DNA from: [Clostridium] asparagiforme DSM 15981
Lineage (GTDB): Bacteria > Bacillota > Clostridia > Lachnospirales > Lachnospiraceae
Assembly: GCA_025149125.1 (NCBI GenBank)
Contig: CP102272.1
Span: forward strand, 4,092,001-4,156,000
DNA: 64,000 nucleotides
Direction of reading: 5' to 3'
Shown here: positions 33,445-40,781 of the stretch, piece by piece
How positions within the stretch are numbered: position 1 is the first letter of the stretch
Layout: the number at the start of each line of letters is the position of its first letter
The notes under the pieces: model-generated
The model's database searches: none
Told to the model about the DNA's origin: nothing
Seen by the model: the letters and a program-made list of their open reading frames with translations, nothing else
Program-made: the position numbers and the translations under genes

Positions 33445-34530
33445 ATAATCTAAGCTCTCCATGTAGCGCATATACTTGGCGACCATCAGTGCGATCTTGA
33501 AGGTGATGGCATCCTCGAACACCCGCAGATCCAGTCCGGTGCTCTTCTCCAGCTTATCCAGGCGGTATACCAGGGTATTTCTGTGGATGTAGAGCTGTCT
33601 GGAGGTCTCGGACACATTCAGGCTGTTCTCAAAGAACTTGTTGATGGTGGTCAGAGTCTCCTCGTCGAACTCGTCGGGGGACTTGCCGTCAAACACCTCG
33701 CGGATGAACATCTTGCACAGCGGGATGGGCAGCTGGTAGATCAGACGGCCGATTCCCAAGTTGTTGTAGGCGATCACGTTCTTGTTGCTGTAGAAGATCT
33801 TGCCCACGTCCAGAGCCATCTTCGCTTCCTTATAAGAACGGGAAACTTCCTTAATATCATTGATAATGGTGCCGTAAGCCACGCGAACCTTGGTCATGGC
33901 CTCGGTGTTCAGCATGTCGAGAATGGTGTTGGCGGTCTTGTCCAGCTCGCTGTAGCTCTCGCCCTGCTTCACTTCCTTCACCAGGATGATGTTCTTCTCA
34001 TCCACAGCGGTGATGAAGTCCTTGGTCTTGGTTGCGAACAGGCTGCGCACGGTCTCCAGTGCGTTCACGTCCTTCTCGTTGTGGGTCTCAATAATGTATA
34101 CCACCCGCTTCACATCGGTATCGATGTGCAGCTTCTTGGCGCGGTTGTAGATGTCCACCAGCAGCAGGTTGTCCAACAGCAGGTTCTTGATGAAGTTGTC
34201 CTTGTCAAAACGCTCCTTGTAGGCCACCAACAGGTTCTGTACCTGGAACGCGGCCAGCTTGCCCACCATGTAGACATCGTCGCTGGCGCCCTTGGCCAGC
34301 ATGATGTACTCTAACTGGTGCTCGTCAAACACCTTGAAGAACTGAAATCCCTGGATCACCTGGCTGTCGGCCGGAGAATCCACAAAGGCCAGAATGGAAC
34401 TCTCGGAATCTTCCGCGTCCGTGAATGTGGATGCCAACACTTTACCTTCTGTATCGCAAATGCATAAATCAATTCTGGTAATGCCCTTTAATCCATCTAA
34501 TGTAGTCTGCAGTATCTGATTTGAAATCAT
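33442..34530 (-). CDS. CdaR/PucR-type transcriptional regulator
   Basis: 362 residues. The C-terminal ~60 residues are a PucR-type HTH_30 domain: FFENSLNVSETSRQLYIHRNTLVYRLDKLEKSTGLDLR. The middle resembles the GGDEF-like CdaR domain (VRVAYGTIINDIKEVSRSYKEA), and the N-terminus a sugar-diacid-sensing fold. Relatives control sugar-acid or purine catabolism, but no such pathway gene is adjacent; the neighbour upstream is a sugar-ABC ATPase. It is separated from that gene by a strong terminator. Confidence 0.85.
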   Translation of the reverse strand: MISNQILQTTLDGLKGITRIDLCICDTEGKVLASTFTDAEDSESSILAFVDSPADSQVIQGFQFFKVFDEHQLEYIMLAKGASDDVYMVGKLAAFQVQNLLVAYKERFDKDNFIKNLLLDNLLLVDIYNRAKKLHIDTDVKRVVYIIETHNEKDVNALETVRSLFATKTKDFITAVDEKNIILVKEVKQGESYSELDKTANTILDMLNTEAMTKVRVAYGTIINDIKEVSRSYKEAKMALDVGKIFYSNKNVIAYNNLGIGRLIYQLPIPLCKMFIREVFDGKSPDEFDEETLTTINKFFENSLNVSETSRQLYIHRNTLVYRLDKLEKSTGLDLRVFEDAITFKIALMVAKYMRYMESLDY

Positions 34531-34602
34531 CTTCTACTCTCCTTTTTCCAAATATAGTCGGAGTAATCTAATATCCTATTTTCCTATTTTAATGCAAAAT
34601 TA

Positions 34603-34643
34603 CAAAAAAAGCAAGGGAGTTATACACTACCTTGCTTTTTTTT
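34603..34643. terminator. Bidirectional terminator after the MsmK-type ATPase gene
   Basis: AAAAAAAGCAAGG pairs with CCTTGCTTTTTTT around a 13-nt loop. A or T runs on both sides allow function in either direction; it serves the minus-strand ATPase gene. Confidence 0.85.
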
Positions 34644-34672
34644 ACAAGTCAATGGATTTGACGTTCTTTTTG

Positions 34673-35785
34673 TTAGTTCAGAACCACAAGCTCTGTGTCC
34701 TTATCGAAAATGTGAATCTTTTCCAGATCCAGGGCCAGTTTCACAGCGTCGCCGGGTCTTGCGGTGGTACGCGGATTCACCTTGGCGGTAAAGCTGGTGT
34801 CATCGATATCAAAGTACAGCAGAACCTCGGAACCCAGCATCTCGTACACACGAACGGTGGACTCGATCACGCTCTTGGGAGACATGGACAGGAAGGACTC
34901 CTCGTCATGCAGATCCTCGGGGCGGATTCCCAGGGTAACGGTCTTGCCGACGTAGCCGGCTTCCTCTAACTTCTTAGCCTTCGCCTCGGGAAGTGCGATG
35001 GTGTGTCCTGCAAAGGTCAGGGTCACTTCCGCGCCGTCCTTGGCGACGGTGGCGTCGATCATGTTCATCTGCGGAGCGCCGATAAATCCGGCAACGAACT
35101 TGTTGCAGGGCTTGTCATACAGGTTGCGGGGGTTGTCTACCTGCTGGATCACGCCGTCCTTCATGACAACGATTCTGGTACCAAGGGTCATAGCCTCGGT
35201 CTGGTCATGGGTAACGTAGATGATGGTGGTTTCCAGTCTCTGGTGCAGCTTGGAAATCTCCACACGCATCTGGCCTCTCAGCTTGGCATCCAGGTTGGAC
35301 AGCGGCTCATCCATCAGGAACACCTTGGGATTACGCACGATGGCACGTCCCATAGCCACACGCTGTCTCTGGCCGCCGGACAGAGCCTTGGGTTTGCGGT
35401 CCAGCAGATGATCCAGATCCAGGATCTTGGCGGCGTCATGCACTTTCTTGTCGATCTCGTCCTTGGGTGTCTTTCTCAGCTTCAGGCCGAACGCCATGTT
35501 GTCGTACACGGACATATGAGGATACAGAGCGTAGTTCTGGAATACCATTGCGATGTCGCGGTCCTTGGGCTCCACATCGTTTACCAGCTTATCGTCAATG
35601 TAGAGTTCACCGGAAGAAATGTCCTCCAGACCTGCGATCATACGAAGGGTGGTAGACTTGCCGCAGCCGGACGGGCCTACGAAAATGATAAATTCCTTAT
35701 CATCAATTTTCAGGTTAAAATCCTTGACAGCTACAAATCCGTTGGGATATTTCTTGGTTACGTTTTTCAGTAATAAACTAGCCAT
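34673..35785 (-). CDS. UgpC/MsmK-type sugar ABC transporter ATP-binding protein
   Basis: 370 residues from ATG 35785 (MASLLLKNVTKKYPNG), with AGGAAAG upstream; the in-frame ATG at 35812 has no ribosome site. Walker A GPSGCGKST, signature ALSGGQRQR, Walker B VFLMDEPLSNLDAKLR and the switch VTHDQTEAMTLG. The C-terminal ~130 residues are the TOBE/MalK regulatory domain. No permease or binding-protein gene is nearby. In Firmicutes such an orphan ATPase often energises several carbohydrate importers encoded elsewhere. Confidence 0.93.
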   Translation of the reverse strand: MASLLLKNVTKKYPNGFVAVKDFNLKIDDKEFIIFVGPSGCGKSTTLRMIAGLEDISSGELYIDDKLVNDVEPKDRDIAMVFQNYALYPHMSVYDNMAFGLKLRKTPKDEIDKKVHDAAKILDLDHLLDRKPKALSGGQRQRVAMGRAIVRNPKVFLMDEPLSNLDAKLRGQMRVEISKLHQRLETTIIYVTHDQTEAMTLGTRIVVMKDGVIQQVDNPRNLYDKPCNKFVAGFIGAPQMNMIDATVAKDGAEVTLTFAGHTIALPEAKAKKLEEAGYVGKTVTLGIRPEDLHDEESFLSMSPKSVIESTVRVYEMLGSEVLLYFDIDDTSFTAKVNPRTTARPGDAVKLALDLEKIHIFDKDTELVVLN

Positions 35786-35893
35786 TCTGTTCTTTCCTCC
35801 TAAAAAATGCACTTCATAATTAATGTAATAGTAACCGCCGGATCACTCAAAATTCCCGAAGTGAAACCGCTTCTGTAACTATCCCTATCATAC

Positions 35894-35909
35894 ATGAAAC
35901 CATTTTCAT
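35894..35909. promoter_or_regulatory. Palindrome upstream of the MsmK-type gene
   Basis: ATGAAA-CCAT-TTTCAT, perfect 6-nt arms, about 110 nt before the start codon. It could be an operator; no strong promoter is readable around it. Confidence 0.35.
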
Positions 35910-36041
35910 TTACCATATTGACAATTTACAAAATCCAAATTTAGGATTTAGCTAAATTGTATACCAGGAAAAAAAAATGCTCGAAATCACAAATTTCCGC
36001 GGAATGGCTTGTTAGAAGTTTGTTAAATATGATAAAACCTG

Positions 36042-36881
36042 TCAATATTCAATAAAACCTTCACCGAAAACTTCACGAACGTCACTGACTATGACGAACG
36101 CCCGGGGATCAAAGCGGGAAACCAGCTCCCGGAGTTGTACAATTTCCTTCTTGGATACCACACAAAACAACATATTTTTCTCCGAATTGGAGTACATGCC
36201 CCGTGCTGTCATGCCGGTGACGCCCCGGCTCATTTCTTTTAAAATTGCGTCCGCAATCTCCTGGTGATGGTCGGAAATGATATAGGCCTGTTTGGAAAAC
36301 TTCAGGCCCTCGATCAGGCCGTCGGAAATTTTCGACACGGTGAAAATGGCGATCAGCGCGTAAAGGGCCGCCCGGATGCCGAACACGGTGGCGCCCACCA
36401 GCACGATCAGTCCGTCCAGAACCTGCATAATCTGGGCAATGGTATAGTGCTTCATGCGCTTCTGGATCAGGGCCGCCAGCATGTCCGTGCCGCCGGTGGT
36501 CGCCCGTGCCAGAAACACCAGGCCGATTCCAACGCCGCCGATGATTCCGCCGAACAGGGCGGAGAGGAACAGGTCGTCCTGCATAAACGAGCCGTCCGGA
36601 ATCACGTACAATGCCACGGAGAGCATGACGGTGGCGAACAAGGTCCGTTTGATAAAGGTCCACCCCATAATCTTAAACGCGGCGATGAACAGCGGGATGT
36701 TGAGCAGCGTATTGCTCAGCCACAGGGGCACGTTCCAGATATCTTTAAAGATAATGGCCGCGCCGGTCACGCCGCCCGTAACCATGTTGGCCGGATCGAA
36801 AATGTTCTTGATCCCCATGGACATCAGAACCGTTCCGATCACAATCATACCGTAATCCACCGCCGCACTCTTATTTCTCAT
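36042..36881 (-). CDS. YitT-family membrane protein (DUF161/DUF2179)
   Basis: 279 residues. Five to six membrane segments in the first ~175 residues include the repeat-like GIKNIFDPANMVTGGVTGAAII and the loop GLVFLARATTGGTDMLAALI, both typical of YitT. The C-terminal ~85 residues are the soluble DUF2179 domain, with TGMTARGMYSNSEKNMLFCVVSK. Molecular function is unknown for the family; transport has been suggested. No operon partner is obvious. Confidence 0.9.
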   Translation of the reverse strand: MRNKSAAVDYGMIVIGTVLMSMGIKNIFDPANMVTGGVTGAAIIFKDIWNVPLWLSNTLLNIPLFIAAFKIMGWTFIKRTLFATVMLSVALYVIPDGSFMQDDLFLSALFGGIIGGVGIGLVFLARATTGGTDMLAALIQKRMKHYTIAQIMQVLDGLIVLVGATVFGIRAALYALIAIFTVSKISDGLIEGLKFSKQAYIISDHHQEIADAILKEMSRGVTGMTARGMYSNSEKNMLFCVVSKKEIVQLRELVSRFDPRAFVIVSDVREVFGEGFIEY

Positions 36882-36936
36882 AACCTTCTCCTTTCAAAAT
36901 CCGTACCTCTGCCCCTTGTGGCATACCAAACGCCCG

Positions 36937-36976
36937 GCAACGGCCCGCAGGCAGCGCCGGCGGCCCATAACGTTCA
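36937..36976 (-). repeat. Dispersed GC-rich 3'-end repeat, copy C
   Basis: On the minus strand TGAACGTTATGGGCCGCCGG follows directly on the T run of the cvfB terminator, with only the T shared. Confidence 0.7.
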
Positions 36977-37009
36977 AAAAAAGCAGCCCCGGAATCCCGG
37001 AAAGCTGCT
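36976..37009 (-). terminator. Terminator of cvfB
   Basis: On the minus strand AGCAGCTTTCCGGG pairs with CCCCGGGGCTGCT-like sequence and is followed by seven T, 14 nt after the stop codon. Confidence 0.85.
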
Positions 37010-37022
37010 CAGTCCCGCACTG

Positions 37023-37856
37023 TTAAATCCGCTCGATGGTCTTTTCGGTGATTTTCACCTTACCCTCTTTCAGCAGACGTCCCACCGCCCGCTTGAAGGC
37101 GTTTTTGCTCATGTTAAACTCCCGCATGATCACCTCCGGCTTCGCCTTGTCGTTAAAGGGAAGCACTCCGTCGAATTCGTCAATGACCTTTAAGACCTTG
37201 TCCGCGTCCGACGACATCTGAATATAAGCCTTGTCGCGGGCGCACAGATCCAGCTTGCCGTCCTCACGCACTTTCATCACTCTGGCCTGAATCTCCTCGC
37301 CCTCGCGGAAGCTCCCAAACAGTTCCTGCTTGGGGATCAGCCCGTAATACTTGTTGTCCACCGCCACAAAGGCGCCCAGCTTCTCGCTAATTTCATAGAC
37401 CGTACCCGTCACCCAGTCGTCCGCCTTGTAGGGAGACTGATTGCTCATGTGGGAGTACACACGCATGGTGGCCGCCAGGCGGTGGCTCTTGTCCACATAG
37501 AGGGTCACCAGACACTTCTCCCCCTTTCGGACCGGGTGCGTCTGTTCCTTAAAGGGCAGCAGAAGATCCTTTTCCAGCCCCATGTCCAAAAACGCGCCGA
37601 TTTTAGCCACGTCCTTGACCTCCAGCAGGGCGGTCTCCCCCACCTGCAGCTTTGGCTTTCCCGTGGTGGCGATCAAACGGTCGGAGGAATCCTTATAAAT
37701 GAACACTTCCACCTTATCCCCAACCTTGGCTCCCTGGGGCACCTGCTTTTTGGGCAAAAGCACGGAGGCCTCATCCCCCGCCTTCTCGCCCACATAGACG
37801 CCAAATTCTTTTGTGCGCAGTATTTCCAGTTCCTGTACCTTACCTAACTCAATCAT
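37023..37856 (-). CDS. cvfB: CvfB-family S1-like RNA-binding protein
   Basis: 277 residues made of successive S1-like barrels and a C-terminal winged helix, as in CvfB/YitL. The start MIELGKVQELEILRTKEFGVYV, the second S1 motif VAKIGAFLDMGLEKDLLLPF, and the end NMSKNAFKRAVGRLLKEGKVKI are characteristic. Relatives bind RNA and affect virulence-factor expression in staphylococci; the role here is inferred to be RNA binding only. It is followed by a strong terminator and a dispersed repeat. Confidence 0.92.
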   Translation of the reverse strand: MIELGKVQELEILRTKEFGVYVGEKAGDEASVLLPKKQVPQGAKVGDKVEVFIYKDSSDRLIATTGKPKLQVGETALLEVKDVAKIGAFLDMGLEKDLLLPFKEQTHPVRKGEKCLVTLYVDKSHRLAATMRVYSHMSNQSPYKADDWVTGTVYEISEKLGAFVAVDNKYYGLIPKQELFGSFREGEEIQARVMKVREDGKLDLCARDKAYIQMSSDADKVLKVIDEFDGVLPFNDKAKPEVIMREFNMSKNAFKRAVGRLLKEGKVKITEKTIERI

Positions 37857-37986
37857 TCCCGTTGCTCCTCTTTCCCAGGTCTGCCGCCCGCGGACGGCGC
37901 CTTACTCCAACCTGCTGCTTCTCATCTGTATGGCCGGACGGCTGCCTGCTTCGGTTCCGTCCCTTCTATAAAAATACTTGTAAACG

Positions 37987-38703
37987 CTACGCCTCTGCTC
38001 TCAGCCAGACAACCGCGTAGATCTCCCCCGTTTCGCTCCCCAGCACAACCGTGTAACACTTGTCCTGCCCACAGGCCACACGGGGCACGATCACATCGCC
38101 GAGCAGCGCCGCTTTCTTATAGTCTGCCCGGATTTCCCGGATTGTAATCCCGGCCGGGACAGCTTCCCTGGCGATTTCCACATACTGGGCGTTGTTCACG
38201 TGATGGTTGGTGTCCAGATGATGGCGGGCCACCACCACCGGCTCTACCGCTTCCAGGTGCTCCGGCACCGGAATCTTGCGCGGCGCCTTGCCCAGTTCCA
38301 GCCTGGGCTCCGGCTCCCCGTAGGGATCCGTGTCCGCGCCGGTCACGCGGATGGGCTGTTCCTTCTCCAGATCGTATAAAAACCACACCGAAGCCGCCCG
38401 GACGCAGTCGTTTCCGTCCAAATCCCGCAGCACAAAATTCCGATAGCCGTAGATGCCTTTAAAATCGTTGTGCCAGGTCCCCACGGTCAGCCGTTCCCCC
38501 AGCCGCGGATAGCGGTCGATGACAATCTGCCAGGAGGACAGCAGCCAGATTCTACGGTGTTCGCCCAGATATCCCACGCCAACGCCCACATCCTCGGAGT
38601 GGAACGTGCTGCAATCCTGCATATAATTGATGATTCCGGTCACCGTCAGCCTGCCCTCTTCGTCGGTCTCGCTGTAGCGCACCCTGCTGTCAAACGTATA
38701 CAT
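37987..38703 (-). CDS. Acyl-ACP thioesterase (FatA/FatB-like, double hot-dog)
   Basis: 238 residues from ATG 38703, 7 nt after AGAGAGG. The N-terminal hot-dog starts YTFDSRVRYSETDEEGRLTV and contains the long helix GIINYMQDCSTFHSE. The second hot-dog contains HHLDTNHHVNNAQYVEIA, where Asn and His match the catalytic DxNxH-type residues of bacterial acyl-ACP thioesterases. It releases fatty acids from acyl carrier protein in the cytoplasm. No fatty-acid gene is adjacent. Confidence 0.92.
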   Translation of the reverse strand: MYTFDSRVRYSETDEEGRLTVTGIINYMQDCSTFHSEDVGVGVGYLGEHRRIWLLSSWQIVIDRYPRLGERLTVGTWHNDFKGIYGYRNFVLRDLDGNDCVRAASVWFLYDLEKEQPIRVTGADTDPYGEPEPRLELGKAPRKIPVPEHLEAVEPVVVARHHLDTNHHVNNAQYVEIAREAVPAGITIREIRADYKKAALLGDVIVPRVACGQDKCYTVVLGSETGEIYAVVWLRAEA

Positions 38704-38928
38704 AGTCAACCTCTCTCTTCACAGGTCCGGAAGTCTGTCCAAAAACGCCCGGATTCCTGGACCTATTGTAGCACAGAGGACGGGGAGAATACAAGCACGT
38801 TTTCAGTCGAACGCCTTGTCTTTGGCGCAAATTCGCACAGAACGGCGGGATATGGCGGGACCGGACATCCCCGGGTGAGGTACGGCTTCAAAAAGAGAGC
38901 AGACGCCGCGGGCGGCTGAATCAGAATA

Positions 38929-38990
38929 AGAGCACCTGCTGCGGACGGCAAGCCCAAACGGACTTCCGTTTTACCCGCAGCGGGTGCTCT
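38929..38990 (-). terminator. Large hairpin in the gap downstream of the MobA-HD gene
   Basis: AGAGCACCTGCTGCGG pairs with CCGCAGCGGGTGCTCT with one mismatch; the 30-nt loop contains a second small hairpin (AACGGA/TCCGTT). Only a broken T run (TTATTCT) follows on the minus strand, so termination is likely but not certain. Nothing else is seen in the 309-nt gap 38704-39012. Confidence 0.5.
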
Positions 38991-39012
38991 CACGATTTTG
39001 TCATTCTACCGC

Positions 39013-40095
39013 TCAAATGGCGATACTGCTCTCCCACACCTGAAGCGCCCGGCGCGCCTGAAGGCGGCGGCGTTCAAAATGCTCCATGGCCTCACGGCTG
39101 CCCGCGCACTTGACGCGGCTTCGCTCAAAGCGTTCCTCCAGGGAGACCTCCCGCTCGCCCTGCACCAGCTTGTCGGCCAGGTATACCACCAGCGTTTCGT
39201 CCGCCTGTTGTGGTATACAATCCAGATCGTGGTGCTGGCGCACGATCTCGGCTGCCAGGGGATAACCGCTTCTGCTGAGGATTTCAGCGCCCCGCCGGGC
39301 GTGATCGGGCTGGCCCTTGCCGATGTCGTGGAGCAGAGCCGCAGACCGGACCAGCTCCAGGTTCAGACAGATTCCAAAACGGCTGAGCCGGACGGCCATA
39401 TCCAGAGCCTTCCGGCTGACCGCCTCGCTGTGACGCCGCACCGTCTCCGGCATCCCGCTGGTTTGCAGCAGCCATTTTAAGGCCTCTCCGTCCGGATATC
39501 CCTTCCCCCGGCTGCCGTTTAACGCCAGAAGACGCCGGTATTCCTCCCGCGTGTCCGCGTCCGTAAAGCTCCCCTCGTCGTAGACCACCACGTCTCTTAC
39601 CAGCTCCTTTTGGCCCTTTAAGAAGCCCCGGAGCCCGTCGTCCCCTTGGTACGCCATGGCCAGCTTCACCATCTTCCGATCCAGCTTCACCGGATGGCCA
39701 TAGCGGTCCATACTTTTGGTGCGGACGATGGGGCTGTCGCACTCCATCACACGGCGCACCGTGGCCCCGGTCACCGCGGGCACGTCCACCGGCATAACCA
39801 GAATCTGGTCGCAGAGCTCTGCGATGGCCCCAAAACCCAGACGCAGCGAATCCATCATCTCCGAGGTCTCATAATGTTCATTGCGGATCAGTAAAACCCC
39901 GCTATCCGCCAGCTCCCGTTCCAGCTCCTCCCCCCGGAATCCGGTCACCACAACAATCGGGTCCGCATGTTCCGCTTTTAACATGGCAACCAGATGTCCG
40001 GCAACGCTGAACTCCCCAAAGGGAAGCAGAGGCTTGAAGGCCCCCATGCGGGAGGAAAGTCCCGCCGCTGCAATCACTGCTCCTGTCCGCTTCAT
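39013..40095 (-). CDS. MobA/MocA-like nucleotidyltransferase fused to an HD domain
   Basis: 360 residues from ATG 40095 (MKRTGAVIAAAG), 6 nt after GGAGGAG. Residues 1-~190 are a MobA-type NTP transferase: AAGLSSRMGAFKPLLPFG at the start and LVMPVDVPAVT for the metal-binding Asp. Residues ~215-345 are an HD domain with RHSEAV, LLHDIGK and QHHDLD. The transferase half resembles MocA, which makes molybdopterin cytosine dinucleotide, the cofactor form of many bacterial Mo hydroxylases. It closes the hydroxylase operon, so cofactor supply is likely; what the HD half does is unknown. Confidence 0.88.
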   Translation of the reverse strand: MKRTGAVIAAAGLSSRMGAFKPLLPFGEFSVAGHLVAMLKAEHADPIVVVTGFRGEELERELADSGVLLIRNEHYETSEMMDSLRLGFGAIAELCDQILVMPVDVPAVTGATVRRVMECDSPIVRTKSMDRYGHPVKLDRKMVKLAMAYQGDDGLRGFLKGQKELVRDVVVYDEGSFTDADTREEYRRLLALNGSRGKGYPDGEALKWLLQTSGMPETVRRHSEAVSRKALDMAVRLSRFGICLNLELVRSAALLHDIGKGQPDHARRGAEILSRSGYPLAAEIVRQHHDLDCIPQQADETLVVYLADKLVQGEREVSLEERFERSRVKCAGSREAMEHFERRRLQARRALQVWESSIAI

Positions 40096-40145
40096 TCCAC
40101 ACTCCTCCATTTCATGGGCCGGGGGCGTCAAGCGCATCCGTCTTT

Positions 40146-40230
40146 GCCGCCGGACGGCCTCCGGGAACGCCCTGCCCCTTGCCGCCGGACGGCCTCCGGG
40201 AACGCTCTGCCCTCTGCCGCCGGACGGCCG
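40146..40230. repeat. 35-bp tandem repeat, two full copies and a partial third
   Basis: Units at 40146-40180 and 40181-40215 each begin GCCGCCGGACGGCCTCCGGG and differ at three positions near their ends; a 15-nt piece follows at 40216. It lies between the NifU-like and MobA-HD genes, where each unit could form a small GC hairpin. Confidence 0.8.
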
Positions 40231-40263
40231 AAACGCCCCCGGGCTTCACTTCCGGGCAGCCGC

Positions 40264-40674
40264 CTATTCCGTCACCCCGCCGCTCATCTGCGCCATCCGG
40301 TCCGCTCTGCGGACCGCATAGTCCTTTAACGTCCGTTTAAGGGCGATCTCCGCCATCTGCGCGCAGTGTATGCTCTCCTGTTCCAGGCCCCCGAAAAACT
40401 CCGAGAGGGCGTCGGCGCTGATCAGATACGCCTCCATCACCGGCTTTCCAAGCGCCAGCTCTGCGGCCCGGGCCGCACAGGCCTTTAAGGGCGGGCAGGC
40501 GGACTCGGTGATCGTAAAACGGCACTCCGTGATAATCTCACGCCTGGTATCCACGAACATGGCCAGCACATCCCCGCAGCCCGGCTCCCTTGCCTCGCCT
40601 CTGCCCAGAAATAGTTCCGGCTCCCCCAGGTTTTCCGTCTTTTCACTGTATAAAATGATTTTTTCCCGATCCAT
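40264..40674 (-). CDS. NifU/IscU-like iron-sulfur scaffold protein
   Basis: 136 residues. Three Cys-containing motifs match the IscU/NifU-N fold: GCGDVLAMFVD (~33), ACPPLKACAARAAEL (~60-66) and SIHCAQMAEIALKRTLKDY (~103). The usual Asp after the first Cys-Gly is present. It should hold a nascent Fe-S cluster for transfer. Its place directly after the FAD/GltD-like subunit, which needs 4Fe-4S clusters, and near the 2Fe-2S subunit suggests a dedicated scaffold for this operon. Confidence 0.82.
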   Translation of the reverse strand: MDREKIILYSEKTENLGEPELFLGRGEAREPGCGDVLAMFVDTRREIITECRFTITESACPPLKACAARAAELALGKPVMEAYLISADALSEFFGGLEQESIHCAQMAEIALKRTLKDYAVRRADRMAQMSGGVTE

Positions 40675-40781
40675 TTTCCTCTTCCTTTCCTTCGACCGTA
40701 AGGGCCTGTTTGTCCCGGCAGGCCGGGCGGGCAGGCCGCGCTCCAGCCCACCGGCCCTCAGTTATGCCGTCCCGCCCGATT

